From NCBI RefSeq assembly GCF_005405885.1, contig NZ_BJFL01000024.1, positions 1 through 64,000 of the forward strand: a stretch of 64,000 nucleotides of DNA. The letters are read 5' to 3'. The DNA comes from Gandjariella thermophila. Its GTDB lineage: Bacteria; Actinomycetota; Actinomycetes; Mycobacteriales; Pseudonocardiaceae. Position numbers and translations under genes: made by a program. Positions 16,656-24,739 of this stretch are shown here, in pieces; position 1 is the stretch's first letter; the number at the start of each line of letters is the position of its first letter. Below the pieces are notes generated by a model, which was given only the letters and a program-made list of their open reading frames with translations, did no database searches and was not told where the DNA came from.

Positions 16656-17507
16656 ATGAGTACTCGACACATCAAGACGACCGGTCCGTCCGGCGGCGAC
16701 AACGTGATGCTCCGGCGCTGGTTGATGATCGGAGGCGGGTTCTTCGGCCTCATTCTCGTGGTGGGTCTGGTGTTACCTCAGTTCGTCCACTTCCCCAGCG
16801 CGCCGCAGAACACCGCGGCCGCGGCGACCCAGGACGACGGCACCACATGGGACACGCCGTCCGGTCCGCTCAGCCCGATGGACCGGCTGCTGCTGGCCAA
16901 GGTGCGGCAGGCCAACCTCTGGGAGACCCCGACCGCCCAGCAGGCCAACCAGCAGGGCTTCAGCCAGCGGGTGAAGGACGTGGGCATGGTCCTCATGCAG
17001 GACCACGTCCAGCTCAACCAGCAGACCAACGACCTGGCGGCGCAGTTGCACGTGCCGCTGCCCAACGAGCCCAACCCCCAGCAGAAGGGCTTCATGGCCG
17101 ACCTGGCCAACAAGTCCGGTCCGGACTACGACCAGACCTGGGCCACCGACCTGCGCATGGCGCACGCCCAGGTGTTCACGGTGGCCTCCCAGGTGCGGGC
17201 GCTGACCCGCAACACGCAGATGCGGGCCTTCGCGGACGTGGCGATCAACCTGGTCGGCAAGCACATGCGGCTGCTGGAGAGCACGGGCGTGGTGAACTTC
17301 AACGCCCTGCCGCCGCTGACCACACCGCCGCCCACGTCGGCGGCGCCGACCACGGTCGCGCAGTCGGTCGGCCCGGTCGGCACGGCGGGCGGCGACGACA
17401 CCGCCTTCCGCGTGCTCAGCGCACTTCTCATCGGCCTGACCGAAATTGTCGTGATCACCGCCGTGTTGCGGACGTTCCGGCCCCGACGGAGCAAGGTGGA
17501 GAGGTAA
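16656..17507 (+). CDS. DUF4142 membrane-anchored protein
   Basis: A 283-residue protein with a membrane helix near residues 25-43 (MIGGGFFGLILVVGLVLP) and a second near the C-terminus (VLSALLIGLTEIVVITAVL). Between them lies a four-helix DUF4142 domain (SPMDRLLLAKVRQANLWE to GKHMRLLESTG) held outside the membrane. A Pro/Thr/Ala-rich linker joins the domain to the last helix. DUF4142 is a ferritin-like fold; the metal ligands are often missing and I cannot confirm them here. The ATG follows the lipoprotein gene by 15 bp, and its TAA is immediately followed by the ATG of the DUF1996 gene, so the three genes are probably one operon. Confidence 0.82.
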   Translation: MSTRHIKTTGPSGGDNVMLRRWLMIGGGFFGLILVVGLVLPQFVHFPSAPQNTAAAATQDDGTTWDTPSGPLSPMDRLLLAKVRQANLWETPTAQQANQQGFSQRVKDVGMVLMQDHVQLNQQTNDLAAQLHVPLPNEPNPQQKGFMADLANKSGPDYDQTWATDLRMAHAQVFTVASQVRALTRNTQMRAFADVAINLVGKHMRLLESTGVVNFNALPPLTTPPPTSAAPTTVAQSVGPVGTAGGDDTAFRVLSALLIGLTEIVVITAVLRTFRPRRSKVER

Positions 17508-18635
17508 ATGGTACGTAAAGGAACACACCGTCGACCGAAGGCAGTACGGTTACTCACGGCCACCGCGGCCGTGCTCGTGGCCGCGGGGGTCGTGGTGGGC
17601 ATGGGCGCCGCATCGGCCAAAACCACGAACGACGCCAACAGTTCAAGCCAGTCCAGCGCGTCGGCCACCGCCAACAAGAAGGGTGGAAACAACAACGGCG
17701 ACAGCAACGGCGGTAACAACGGAGACAACAACAACGGCAAGGCGGAGGACCCGGCCAAGGCGCAACCGCCGTCGCCCAACGACTTCGTCGACATCACCAA
17801 GGTCAAGCCGAACCAGAAGAAGCAGAACGGCGCGGGCGGGAGCTTCGTCACCGACTGCGGCGTGAAGGCCAACCACCAGAACTCGGACAACTTCATCGCC
17901 GCGCCCGGTGTGCTCGACGGTGCCCAGCACACCCACGACTACGTCGGCAACGACAGCACGGACGCGAACTCGACCGACGACAGCCTCGCGGCGGCGGGCA
18001 CGACCTGCAAGAACCAGCAGGACAAGTCCGCCTACTTCTGGCCGGTGATCCGCGACCTCACCAAGCAGGGTAACGACGTCAACCAGGACGGCGGCGGCGC
18101 GGACGGCAACTTCGGCCAGATCCTGGAGCCGGACTCGGTGCAGTTGAAGTTCGCCAGCGGCGGCGCCGACCAGGTGACCGCCATGCCGCAGTTCCTGCGC
18201 ATCCTGTTCGGCAACGCCAAGGCGGTCACCCAGAACGGGAAGAACGCCAAGGACACCTGGACCTGCACCGGGTTCGAGGACCGGCTCACCAACAAGTACC
18301 CGCTGTGCCCGCAGGGCTCGAAGGTGGAGCGCATCCACGCCTTCCCGAACTGCTGGGACGGCAAGAACACCGACAGTGCGGACCACCGCTCGCACATCGT
18401 GGACGCGCAGAACGGCCAGTGCCCGAAGGGCTTCAAGGCCGTCCCGCAACTCCAGGTGACGCTGACCTACACCGTGCCGCAGGGCAAGAACTTCGCGGTG
18501 GACGGGTTCCCGGAGGAACTGCACAAGCCGCAGACCGACCACGACGACTTCGAGAACGTCATGTCGAACAACCTGATGAAGCAGGTGGTCGACTGCATCA
18601 ACAACAACAAGCAGTGCGTCAACCAGGAACAGTGA
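17508..18635 (+). CDS. DUF1996 secreted protein
   Basis: A 375-residue exported protein starting with no gap after the DUF4142 stop. It has a basic start, a signal helix (TATAAVLVAAGVVVGMGAAS) and an Asn/Gly/Ser-rich spacer at about residues 45-80. The DUF1996 domain follows, beginning near FVTDCGVKANHQN and including H-T-H-D-Y-V-G-N, H-A-F-P-N-C-W-D-G and the histidine-rich DHRSHIVD motif. DUF1996 is found in fungi and actinomycetes, has several conserved His/Asp/Cys residues that could bind metal, and has no known function. Paired cysteines suggest disulphides. Confidence 0.88.
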   Translation: MVRKGTHRRPKAVRLLTATAAVLVAAGVVVGMGAASAKTTNDANSSSQSSASATANKKGGNNNGDSNGGNNGDNNNGKAEDPAKAQPPSPNDFVDITKVKPNQKKQNGAGGSFVTDCGVKANHQNSDNFIAAPGVLDGAQHTHDYVGNDSTDANSTDDSLAAAGTTCKNQQDKSAYFWPVIRDLTKQGNDVNQDGGGADGNFGQILEPDSVQLKFASGGADQVTAMPQFLRILFGNAKAVTQNGKNAKDTWTCTGFEDRLTNKYPLCPQGSKVERIHAFPNCWDGKNTDSADHRSHIVDAQNGQCPKGFKAVPQLQVTLTYTVPQGKNFAVDGFPEELHKPQTDHDDFENVMSNNLMKQVVDCINNNKQCVNQEQ

Positions 18636-18739
18636 TCCGTCCATCGGTCATCCCGCCGGCGGTTCTCGACACGCGGATCGGTGGGTGACTTCACCGCCAA
18701 CGGTGACCACCCTCCGGGGACGCCCCGAGACGCCAGACC

Positions 18740-18773
18740 GCCCGGTGCGCCTCCCTCGGGAGGCGCACCGGGC
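18740..18773. terminator. Strong hairpin terminator
   Basis: A perfect 16-bp inverted repeat, GCCCGGTGCGCCTCCC and GGGAGGCGCACCGGGC, is separated by two bases. It lies 105 bp after the DUF1996 stop and before the next start, and would end transcription of the three-gene run. There is no long T-run, as is common in high-GC actinomycetes. Confidence 0.75.
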
Positions 18774-18821
18774 GTTGTCGACGGCGGCGCCGGTGACGCC
18801 GCAGGCACGAAGGGACGCGTG

Positions 18822-19493
18822 ATGCACAGGAAGATCGCGAGGGCGCTGGCCACCGCGGTACTGGCCGGTGCGGTGCCGACCCTGGCGGCGTGCTCGTCGT
18901 CAGCCGCCGCGGGCGGCCACCCGCAGAGCCACGGCCAGAGTTCCGCGCGGAGTCACGGGCACGAGCACGGCGCCGCGGCGTTGCCGGCCAGCGAGCCGCT
19001 ACCGCCGACCGCCCCGAACGTGGCCAACCCGGTGGACGCCACCACGTTCCGGCAGGCGCCGTGCACCGCGCTCAGCCCGGAGCAGCTGCACGAGTTCGGC
19101 GTGGCCGCGATCGGCCGGCAGACCACCCGCGGCCAGTACCTCGACTGCCTGTGGCGCGACCACGACGGCCCGTCGAGGATGTTCCTGATGGTGACCTTCT
19201 ACCAGGGCGGCGGGCTGCAGGATATCTACGGCCACCAGGACAACTACGGGTACCTGCACGCGCTGCCCGCCATCGAGGGCTTCCCCGCGGTCGACGCGGT
19301 GCCCGAGGACTGGCGGCACCACGGGTTCTGCGGCACCGCGGTCGGGCTGGCCGACGACATGTTCGTGGACGTCCAGGTGGCGCTGGCCGGCGGGGCGAAC
19401 CCGGCCCCGGACCACGACGACCCGTGCGGGCGGTCGCAGAAGGTGGCCACCGCCGTGGTCCGGAACATCAAGGGCGGGGGCACGGTGTCCTGA
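18822..19493 (+). CDS. DUF3558 lipoprotein
   Basis: A 223-residue lipoprotein. The signal peptide (ATAVLAGAVPTLAAC) ends in a lipobox, followed by a Ser/His/Gly-rich spacer containing several histidines. The DUF3558 domain runs from about residue 70 (PCTALSPEQLHEFGV) through L-D-C-L-W and E-G-F-P-A-V to the final D-D-P-C-G-R-S-Q-K-V-A. DUF3558 proteins are small lipoproteins almost confined to Pseudonocardiales and mycobacteria; their role is unknown. ATG 18822 has AAGGGA seven bases upstream; GTG 18819 is one codon earlier. The strong hairpin before it means it has its own promoter. Confidence 0.85.
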   Translation: MHRKIARALATAVLAGAVPTLAACSSSAAAGGHPQSHGQSSARSHGHEHGAAALPASEPLPPTAPNVANPVDATTFRQAPCTALSPEQLHEFGVAAIGRQTTRGQYLDCLWRDHDGPSRMFLMVTFYQGGGLQDIYGHQDNYGYLHALPAIEGFPAVDAVPEDWRHHGFCGTAVGLADDMFVDVQVALAGGANPAPDHDDPCGRSQKVATAVVRNIKGGGTVS

Positions 19494-19502
19494 ACGCCCT
19501 GG

Positions 19503-20969
19503 TCACCTCCTGGCGCCGAGCAGGATCTTGCCCTCGGTGGACAGGAAGTTGTTGGCGTAGTCGAACCGGTCGGTGTCGCTGAAGATCAGCCAGTAGTACT
19601 TGGTCTGCTCGGCCCACCAGTAGCCGGGGCAGAAGTCGCCCCGCACCGGCGGGTTGCTGGTCACGTCGTCCAGGACGGTGTAGCCGTAGGCGACCTTCGA
19701 GGTGCGCTTCATGTTCCGGTAGTGGGTGTACGCCTGCTGCCGGTAGCGCTCGTCCCGGGTGTTGATCCACAGCTTGAGCGCGGAGTCGACGAACTCGGGG
19801 CGCAGCGCGTTGCCCCTGCTGGTCGCCTTCAGGTTGGTGTAGTCGATGCCCTCCGGCAGCACGCCGTACCGCTCCTGCACCGCGCTCCACGAGGCCTGGT
19901 ACGCGGCGGCCGGTGCGGCGTGGCCGGAGTTGGACAGCAGCCCGGCGTAGAACGCGGCCAGCTCGCTCTGGCTGGTGTCCACCTTCTTCCCGGTGTGCGC
20001 GTCGACCTGGGCGAACCACAGGTTCCCGCGCACCATGTCGGACTGGTATCGCAGGATCGCCGCGGTGGCCGCCCGGTACCAGCCCAGCAGTTCGGTGTCG
20101 CCGAAGAGCCGGTAGCCGCCCCACAGGTACTCGTAGAACGAGTCGGCGGGCGGGCCGATGGTCGCGGTGGCGGTGGTCCACTGCCCGGTCTCCGCGTTGA
20201 TCCCGTACGGCAGCAGGTTCAGCGCGGTGCGCCGGTCCCACGCCGCGCGCAGGGCCTGCTTCGCCGCGTCGTGGTACTTCGCGTCACCGGTCCACGTCGA
20301 GAGCATGCCGAACTCGGGCAGGTAGGTGCCGATCTCGGCGAGGTTGGTGCTCGGCCCGCTGACCGCGCCGGTGTGCAGGTTGGCGAACCGGTACGGCAGC
20401 CCGGTCGGCGACTTGGTGAACGCCGGCAGCAGCCGGTCGGCCAGGTCCACGGCCAGCCGCAGCAGTAACGGCTCGCCCGTGACGGAGTAGCCGGCGGCCA
20501 GCCCGCCCACCACCCGGATGGTGGCCTCGAAGACCTGGAACGGCGCGTCGATGTCGAAGTTCGGCAGGTTCCTCCTGATCCAGGAGATGGCCTGGGCCAG
20601 CTCGTCGTCCAGGCCCATCACCCACAGCGTGTCCAGCGCCTCGATCAGCGACAGCCCGACCGAGTGCCCGGCGGCGAAGAAATCCGAGTGGCCGCCGGAC
20701 ACCGGCAGGATCTGGTCGTAGCCCAGCGCGCGGGCCACGTAGTTCCGCCAGGCCCAGCGGAACTCGGTGCGGACGTCCTCGGCGACGGCCGCCCAGTCGG
20801 CGCCCGCGGCGGGTTCCGCCGCGCCCGGCGTCGCGGCCAGCGCGGTGGGCCCGCTCAGGGTGGCCAGGCCGGCGGCCGCGCCGGCGGCCCCGAGCGCGCC
20901 CAGCAGCCGGCGCCGGGAAAGGTTCGGCGCGCTCGGGTGGATCGAGGTCCCGTAGCGTGAGGTGGTCAC
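19503..20969 (-). CDS. Exported GH47 alpha-1,2-mannosidase
   Basis: A 488-residue protein with a twin-arginine signal (N-L-S-R-R-R-L-L-G-A-L near residue 17), so it is probably exported folded. The rest is a GH47 (alpha/alpha)7 barrel that removes alpha-1,2-linked mannose by inversion. Visible family blocks are LIEALDTLWVMGL, FEATIRVVGGLAAGYS, SFYEYLWGGYRLFGD, ALRPEFVDSALKLW and, at the C-terminus, FLSTEGKILL. These contain the acidic catalytic residues and the calcium-site Thr. GH47 is mainly eukaryotic; bacterial members exist. It follows the GH92 gene by 17 bp on the same strand, so the two mannosidases are probably co-expressed. Confidence 0.88.
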   Translation of the reverse strand: MTTSRYGTSIHPSAPNLSRRRLLGALGAAGAAAGLATLSGPTALAATPGAAEPAAGADWAAVAEDVRTEFRWAWRNYVARALGYDQILPVSGGHSDFFAAGHSVGLSLIEALDTLWVMGLDDELAQAISWIRRNLPNFDIDAPFQVFEATIRVVGGLAAGYSVTGEPLLLRLAVDLADRLLPAFTKSPTGLPYRFANLHTGAVSGPSTNLAEIGTYLPEFGMLSTWTGDAKYHDAAKQALRAAWDRRTALNLLPYGINAETGQWTTATATIGPPADSFYEYLWGGYRLFGDTELLGWYRAATAAILRYQSDMVRGNLWFAQVDAHTGKKVDTSQSELAAFYAGLLSNSGHAAPAAAYQASWSAVQERYGVLPEGIDYTNLKATSRGNALRPEFVDSALKLWINTRDERYRQQAYTHYRNMKRTSKVAYGYTVLDDVTSNPPVRGDFCPGYWWAEQTKYYWLIFSDTDRFDYANNFLSTEGKILLGARR

Positions 20970-20986
20970 GGCTCCTCCGATGCGGT

Positions 20987-23900
20987 TCAGCCGACGGCGA
21001 TGGAGAACACGTGCAGCGCGCCGCCCTTGACGTTGCTCGGCAGGGTCACGCTGCGCACCTGCTTGCCCGGTTGCAGGGTGATCGGCGCGGTGGCGAACAG
21101 GTACACGGTCAACCGCTGCGCCGTGCCGCTGACGCTGTTGCGGTACGGCATGGTGGCCACGATCCGGTTGTCGAAGGACACCGGGTTGTTGGCCGCGCCG
21201 CCCAGGGCCCAGTCGGAGAAGCCCACGTCCGCGGTCTGCGTGCTGCCGTCGGTGTAGGTGATGGTCAGCGTGCCGGACGCGTTACCGTTGGTGCCGGTGC
21301 CGAGCAGCGCGAGCTTCGTGGCGCCGGCGGGCGCGCTCGGCAGGTCCACGCTCTGCCCGTTCGCGTCCACGTTGTCGTACTCGCCGACGGACACGTTGGG
21401 CCAGGTGTGCGTGACGCCGTCGACGGTGACCGTGCCGCCGGGACGGACGCCGGCCGCGGCCAGCGCGTCACGGGAGAAGCTGTACCCGTCGCTGTCCAGG
21501 TTCGCCACGGACTGGTCGTTGTCCGGCGAGGTGCCGACGTTGTTCAGCGCGGCGCGCAGGCTACCCGGCTGGGCGACCAGCACGGCCAGCGTGGTGCCGG
21601 GCACGGCGCCGCTGTCCTGCGTGTAGGTGATCGGGATGCGGTAGGTCGCCTCAGCGGTGCCGGCGGCCACCGCCACGGTGACCGGCTGGCCGGCCTTGCC
21701 GCCCGCCGGCACGGGGATGTCACCGGAGGACGGGGTGACCGTCAGGCCCGCCGGGGGCTGCGCGGTCCAGTGCACCGTGCCGCCCTGGCCGGAGAAGTCC
21801 TGCGCGCCGATCGTCGCGGTGGCGCTGCCGCCCGCCGGAGCCACCACCCGGGCCGGGTCGACGTAGCCCAGGGCGTTGATGGCACCGTCCGCGAAGGACG
21901 GTGGCGCGTCCGCGGCGGCGGAACCCCAGGTGGTGTCCGGCGTCGCGGACAGCGTGTAGTCCAACGTGCCGCCGGTGTTGACGAAGGACTCCGGCAGCCA
22001 CGGCCGGGTGGACGGTTGGCCGTTCACCGTGAGCCCGGTCACGTACGGCACGGCGGTGGCCGCTCCGGGCGCGTTGATGGTGATCTTCTGGCCGGTCGGC
22101 CGGGTCAGCACGACCTTGCTGAACAGCGGCGCGGTCAGGGTGAACTCGGCACGGCCCGGGATCTCCGGGTACATGCCCATCGCCGTCCACACGTACCAGG
22201 ACGACATCTCGCCGAGGTCGTCGTTGCCGACCAGGCCGTTGGGCGCGGCCTTCCAGATCTCGCCCATCACCCGCCGGGTGATCGCCTGCGTCTTGTACGG
22301 CGCGCCGGTGTAGTCGTAGATGTACGGCGTCTGCAGGGTCGGCTCGTTACCGAGGAACGCGTACGGCTGCCGGGTGCCCGCGTTGAGCTTGGTGAAGAAG
22401 GTGTCCAGCCGCTGGTTGGCGGCCGCCTTGCCGCCCAGCGCGGTCACGAGTCCGCCGAGGTTGTACGGAACCATCCAGGTGTACTGCGCGCCGTTGCCCT
22501 CCACGTAACCGCTGGAGGAGGCCGGGTCGAAGGGTGCTGCGAACGAGCCGTCCGCGTTGCGCGGCTGCAGGTAGCCGGTGGCCGGGTTGAACAGGTTCTG
22601 CCAGTACTGGGCCCGCTTCATGAAGGTGTCGTAGGTGGCCCCGTCACCGAGCCGGCGGGCGAGTTGGGCGATGGCGAAGTCGGCGCTGGTGTACTCCAGC
22701 GTGTCGGCGGCCGCGCCGGGTACGTAGCCGAGTTTCTGGTAGTCGGCCAGCCCGGGCCGTTCCTCGTAGCCCTGGGTCGGCTGGGTCGCCCCACGCACCA
22801 TCGACAGCAGCGCCCTGCCCGCGTCGAAGTCCTTGGCGCCGAACGCGTACGCGGTGGACACGATGATGTGGTACGGGTCGCCGTTCATCACGCCGGTGTA
22901 GTCGTTGGCCACCGTCCACCGGTCCCAGGAGCCGCCCTGCTCCGCATAGGCGATCATGGAGCGGGCGATGTCCGAGGTCTCCTTCGGCGCCAGGGTGGCC
23001 AGCAGTTGCGCCTCGGACCGGTAGATGTCCCACCCGGAGAAGTTGGTGTACATCGCATGCCCGGAGTCGGCGGTATGCACCCGGCCGTCGAACCCGGTGT
23101 AGCGGCCGTCCGCGTCGGAGAACACGTTGGGCTGCAGCAGGGCGTGGTAGAGCGCGGTGTAGAAGATGGTGCGCTCGTCGGTGCTGCCGCCGGTGACCTG
23201 CACCTCGTTGAGCCGGTCGTTCCACGCCGCCCGGGCGGCCGCGGCGATCTGGTCGAGGGACCGCGAGCCGTTGTTCTCCGCGCGCAGGTTCGTCCTGGCG
23301 CCGTCGACGGAGACGAAGGACAGGCCGACCCGCACGTTGACGGCCTGCGACTTCGAGGTGTCGAAGGTGACGTACCCGCCGGAGCCGGGGCCGGAGACGG
23401 TGGTGTCCTGCGGTGCCACCGACCGGGACCGCGGCCGCGCGGACGGCGTCGCCGTGTCCGATGTGGACAGTTTGGCGTGCGCCGGCGCGCCGCCGCGCTC
23501 GGTGGCGCTGCCCGGGGTGACCGCGCCGTTCTTCCAGGTGCCGATCGACGCGAACGGCCGGTCGAACTGCGCGTAGAAGTAGACCCGGTAGTGGTCGCCG
23601 GCGCCGCAGAAGTGCCCGCTGGCCGCCCAGCCGCTGATGCTGTCCCGGCCGATGGTGATCTGGGAGTCGTCGGTGCCGGCGATCGACCCGGAGGTGTTCA
23701 CCAGCAGGGTGGCCGGCTTGCCGGCCGGGTAGCTGAACCGGCCGGAGCCGGTGCGCTGGGTGGTGGTCAACTCCACCTTCGCGCCGCTGTCCAGCGTCAC
23801 CCCGTAGTAGCCGGCGGTGACCTTCTCGTTGGCGTGGCTGAACGTGGACACGTAGCGGCTCGGGTCCGCCGCCGGGGACGTGGTGACCTCGCCGACCAGC

Positions 23901-24346
23901 GGAATGAACGGGATGTCCTCGTAGGTTGAGCAGCCGGCGCCGGAGAGATGGGTCAGGCTGAACCCGCGGATCCGGTTGTCGTCGTAGTAATAGCCGCCGT
24001 GCTGGAACGTGACCGTGTCCGGGCTCCACTGCACCATGCCGAACGGCACGTCCGCGCCGGGGAAGGTGTTGGCCGCGCCGCCGCCGGTACCCATGTCCGC
24101 GTCGCCGGGCTTGGTGCCGATGTACGGGTTCACCCAGCGGGCCAGGTCCTGCGCGGCGGGTGCCGCGGCGCCCGGCTGGGCCGTGGCGGTGGTCAGCGGG
24201 GCGAGCGCCAGCGCGAGCGTGGCGCCCAGGGTCACCGCTAACCGCGACACGCCACGCCGGCGCTGGCCGCGTCTCTCCGCGCCCCTCTCGTCGCTTCGTT
24301 CCCCGGTTCTTTCCCCGGCCTCCCGACCGGCCCGGACTCGGCTCAT
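20987..24346 (-). CDS. Exported GH92 alpha-mannosidase
   Basis: A protein of 1119 residues from ATG 24346 (GGGAGGGATGGG just upstream) with a signal helix (LAVTLGATLALALAPLTTAT). GH92 enzymes are calcium-dependent exo-alpha-mannosidases acting mostly on alpha-1,2 linkages. Family blocks: WVNPYIGTKPGDADMGTGGG, NTFPGADVPFGMVQWSPDT, HLSGAGC, SEAQLLATLAPKE and GNDDLGEMSSWYVWTAMGMY with the catalytic acids. After the catalytic part (to about residue 760) come about 350 residues of beta-type domains, including one resembling alpha-galactosidase-associated (NEW3-like) domains and a C-terminal carbohydrate-binding-like domain. The open frame continues far upstream over lacI, but that is not coding. 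Confidence 0.9.
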   Translation of the reverse strand: MSRVRAGREAGERTGERSDERGAERRGQRRRGVSRLAVTLGATLALALAPLTTATAQPGAAAPAAQDLARWVNPYIGTKPGDADMGTGGGAANTFPGADVPFGMVQWSPDTVTFQHGGYYYDDNRIRGFSLTHLSGAGCSTYEDIPFIPLVGEVTTSPAADPSRYVSTFSHANEKVTAGYYGVTLDSGAKVELTTTQRTGSGRFSYPAGKPATLLVNTSGSIAGTDDSQITIGRDSISGWAASGHFCGAGDHYRVYFYAQFDRPFASIGTWKNGAVTPGSATERGGAPAHAKLSTSDTATPSARPRSRSVAPQDTTVSGPGSGGYVTFDTSKSQAVNVRVGLSFVSVDGARTNLRAENNGSRSLDQIAAAARAAWNDRLNEVQVTGGSTDERTIFYTALYHALLQPNVFSDADGRYTGFDGRVHTADSGHAMYTNFSGWDIYRSEAQLLATLAPKETSDIARSMIAYAEQGGSWDRWTVANDYTGVMNGDPYHIIVSTAYAFGAKDFDAGRALLSMVRGATQPTQGYEERPGLADYQKLGYVPGAAADTLEYTSADFAIAQLARRLGDGATYDTFMKRAQYWQNLFNPATGYLQPRNADGSFAAPFDPASSSGYVEGNGAQYTWMVPYNLGGLVTALGGKAAANQRLDTFFTKLNAGTRQPYAFLGNEPTLQTPYIYDYTGAPYKTQAITRRVMGEIWKAAPNGLVGNDDLGEMSSWYVWTAMGMYPEIPGRAEFTLTAPLFSKVVLTRPTGQKITINAPGAATAVPYVTGLTVNGQPSTRPWLPESFVNTGGTLDYTLSATPDTTWGSAAADAPPSFADGAINALGYVDPARVVAPAGGSATATIGAQDFSGQGGTVHWTAQPPAGLTVTPSSGDIPVPAGGKAGQPVTVAVAAGTAEATYRIPITYTQDSGAVPGTTLAVLVAQPGSLRAALNNVGTSPDNDQSVANLDSDGYSFSRDALAAAGVRPGGTVTVDGVTHTWPNVSVGEYDNVDANGQSVDLPSAPAGATKLALLGTGTNGNASGTLTITYTDGSTQTADVGFSDWALGGAANNPVSFDNRIVATMPYRNSVSGTAQRLTVYLFATAPITLQPGKQVRSVTLPSNVKGGALHVFSIAVG

Positions 24347-24409
24347 CAGCCCATCCCTCCCAACACCCGCCCGCGCGGAACCGGGACGCCCCGCTCGCAC
24401 GGTTCTTCG

Positions 24410-24477
24410 CAACCGTTCCCGACGACCTCGCCAACCGTTCCCGGCAGCACTGAAAGCGCTTTCGCCAACCGTTCTCG
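24410..24477. repeat. Three direct repeats CAACCGTTCYCG
   Basis: Copies begin at 24410, 24432 and 24466 (spacings 22 and 34 bp, close to two and three helical turns). They lie 64-136 bp upstream of the GH92 start, where an activator or repressor array would be expected. The binding protein is unknown. Confidence 0.5.
24452..24463. promoter_or_regulatory. LacI-type operator candidate GAAAGCGCTTTC
   Basis: A perfect 12-bp palindrome with a central CG, the usual form of LacI/GalR-family operators, 106 bp upstream of the GH92 start and set between two of the CAACCGTTC repeats. The adjacent lacI gene supplies a plausible ligand-controlled repressor. Confidence 0.6.
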
Positions 24478-24486
24478 GCGCCTGCT

Positions 24487-24498
24487 GACAACCTTGTC
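24487..24498. promoter_or_regulatory. GACAACCTTGTC near-palindrome
   Basis: Differs by one central base from the perfect palindrome GACAACGTTGTC that overlaps the lacI start. The two may be a pair of operators for the same protein, about 240 bp apart, which would allow looping. Confidence 0.5.
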
Positions 24499-24564
24499 CA
24501 ACCGACGCAACGCGAGCGCCACATTGCGGAGAGCCACGGGTCGCGTCAAGGCTTGATCGGTCAG

Positions 24565-24584
24565 GTTGTCCCGTTCGAGACAAC
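24565..24584. promoter_or_regulatory. Spaced inverted repeat GTTGTC-8-GACAAC
   Basis: Six-base arms, the same half-sites as in the lacI-start palindrome but inverted in order and 8 bases apart, midway between the GH92 and lacI starts. Possible third site for the local regulator. Confidence 0.35.
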
Positions 24585-24739
24585 GATCTTCGCCCGGAGG
24601 GCTGAAAGCCGCGTGGCCATCCGGGCTCCGGATCGATTCCCGATGCGCCACCGCCCGATGTGGACGGATCGCCGTGCGCGGCCTTGACCGGTTCACCAGG
24701 CGTTGACAGCTCCCGAGTTGGCGTGTCCAATCTCCGGGC

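Larger units (their letters stand above)
24347..24739. promoter_or_regulatory. Divergent control region of the mannosidase and lacI/transport units
   Basis: This 393-bp gap separates the minus-strand GH92-GH47 unit from plus-strand lacI-manA-ABC. It contains three direct copies of CAACCGTTCYCG (24410, 24432, 24466), a perfect palindrome GAAAGCGCTTTC, a near-palindrome GACAACCTTGTC and a spaced inverted repeat GTTGTC-8-GACAAC. A further palindrome overlaps the lacI start. No gene was found in it. Confidence 0.7.

Noticed and set aside
20957-23929. 990-codon plus-strand frame antisense to the GH92 gene
   Set aside because: Composition is that of a high-GC antisense shadow, with no domain; the GH92 motifs on the other strand are unambiguous.
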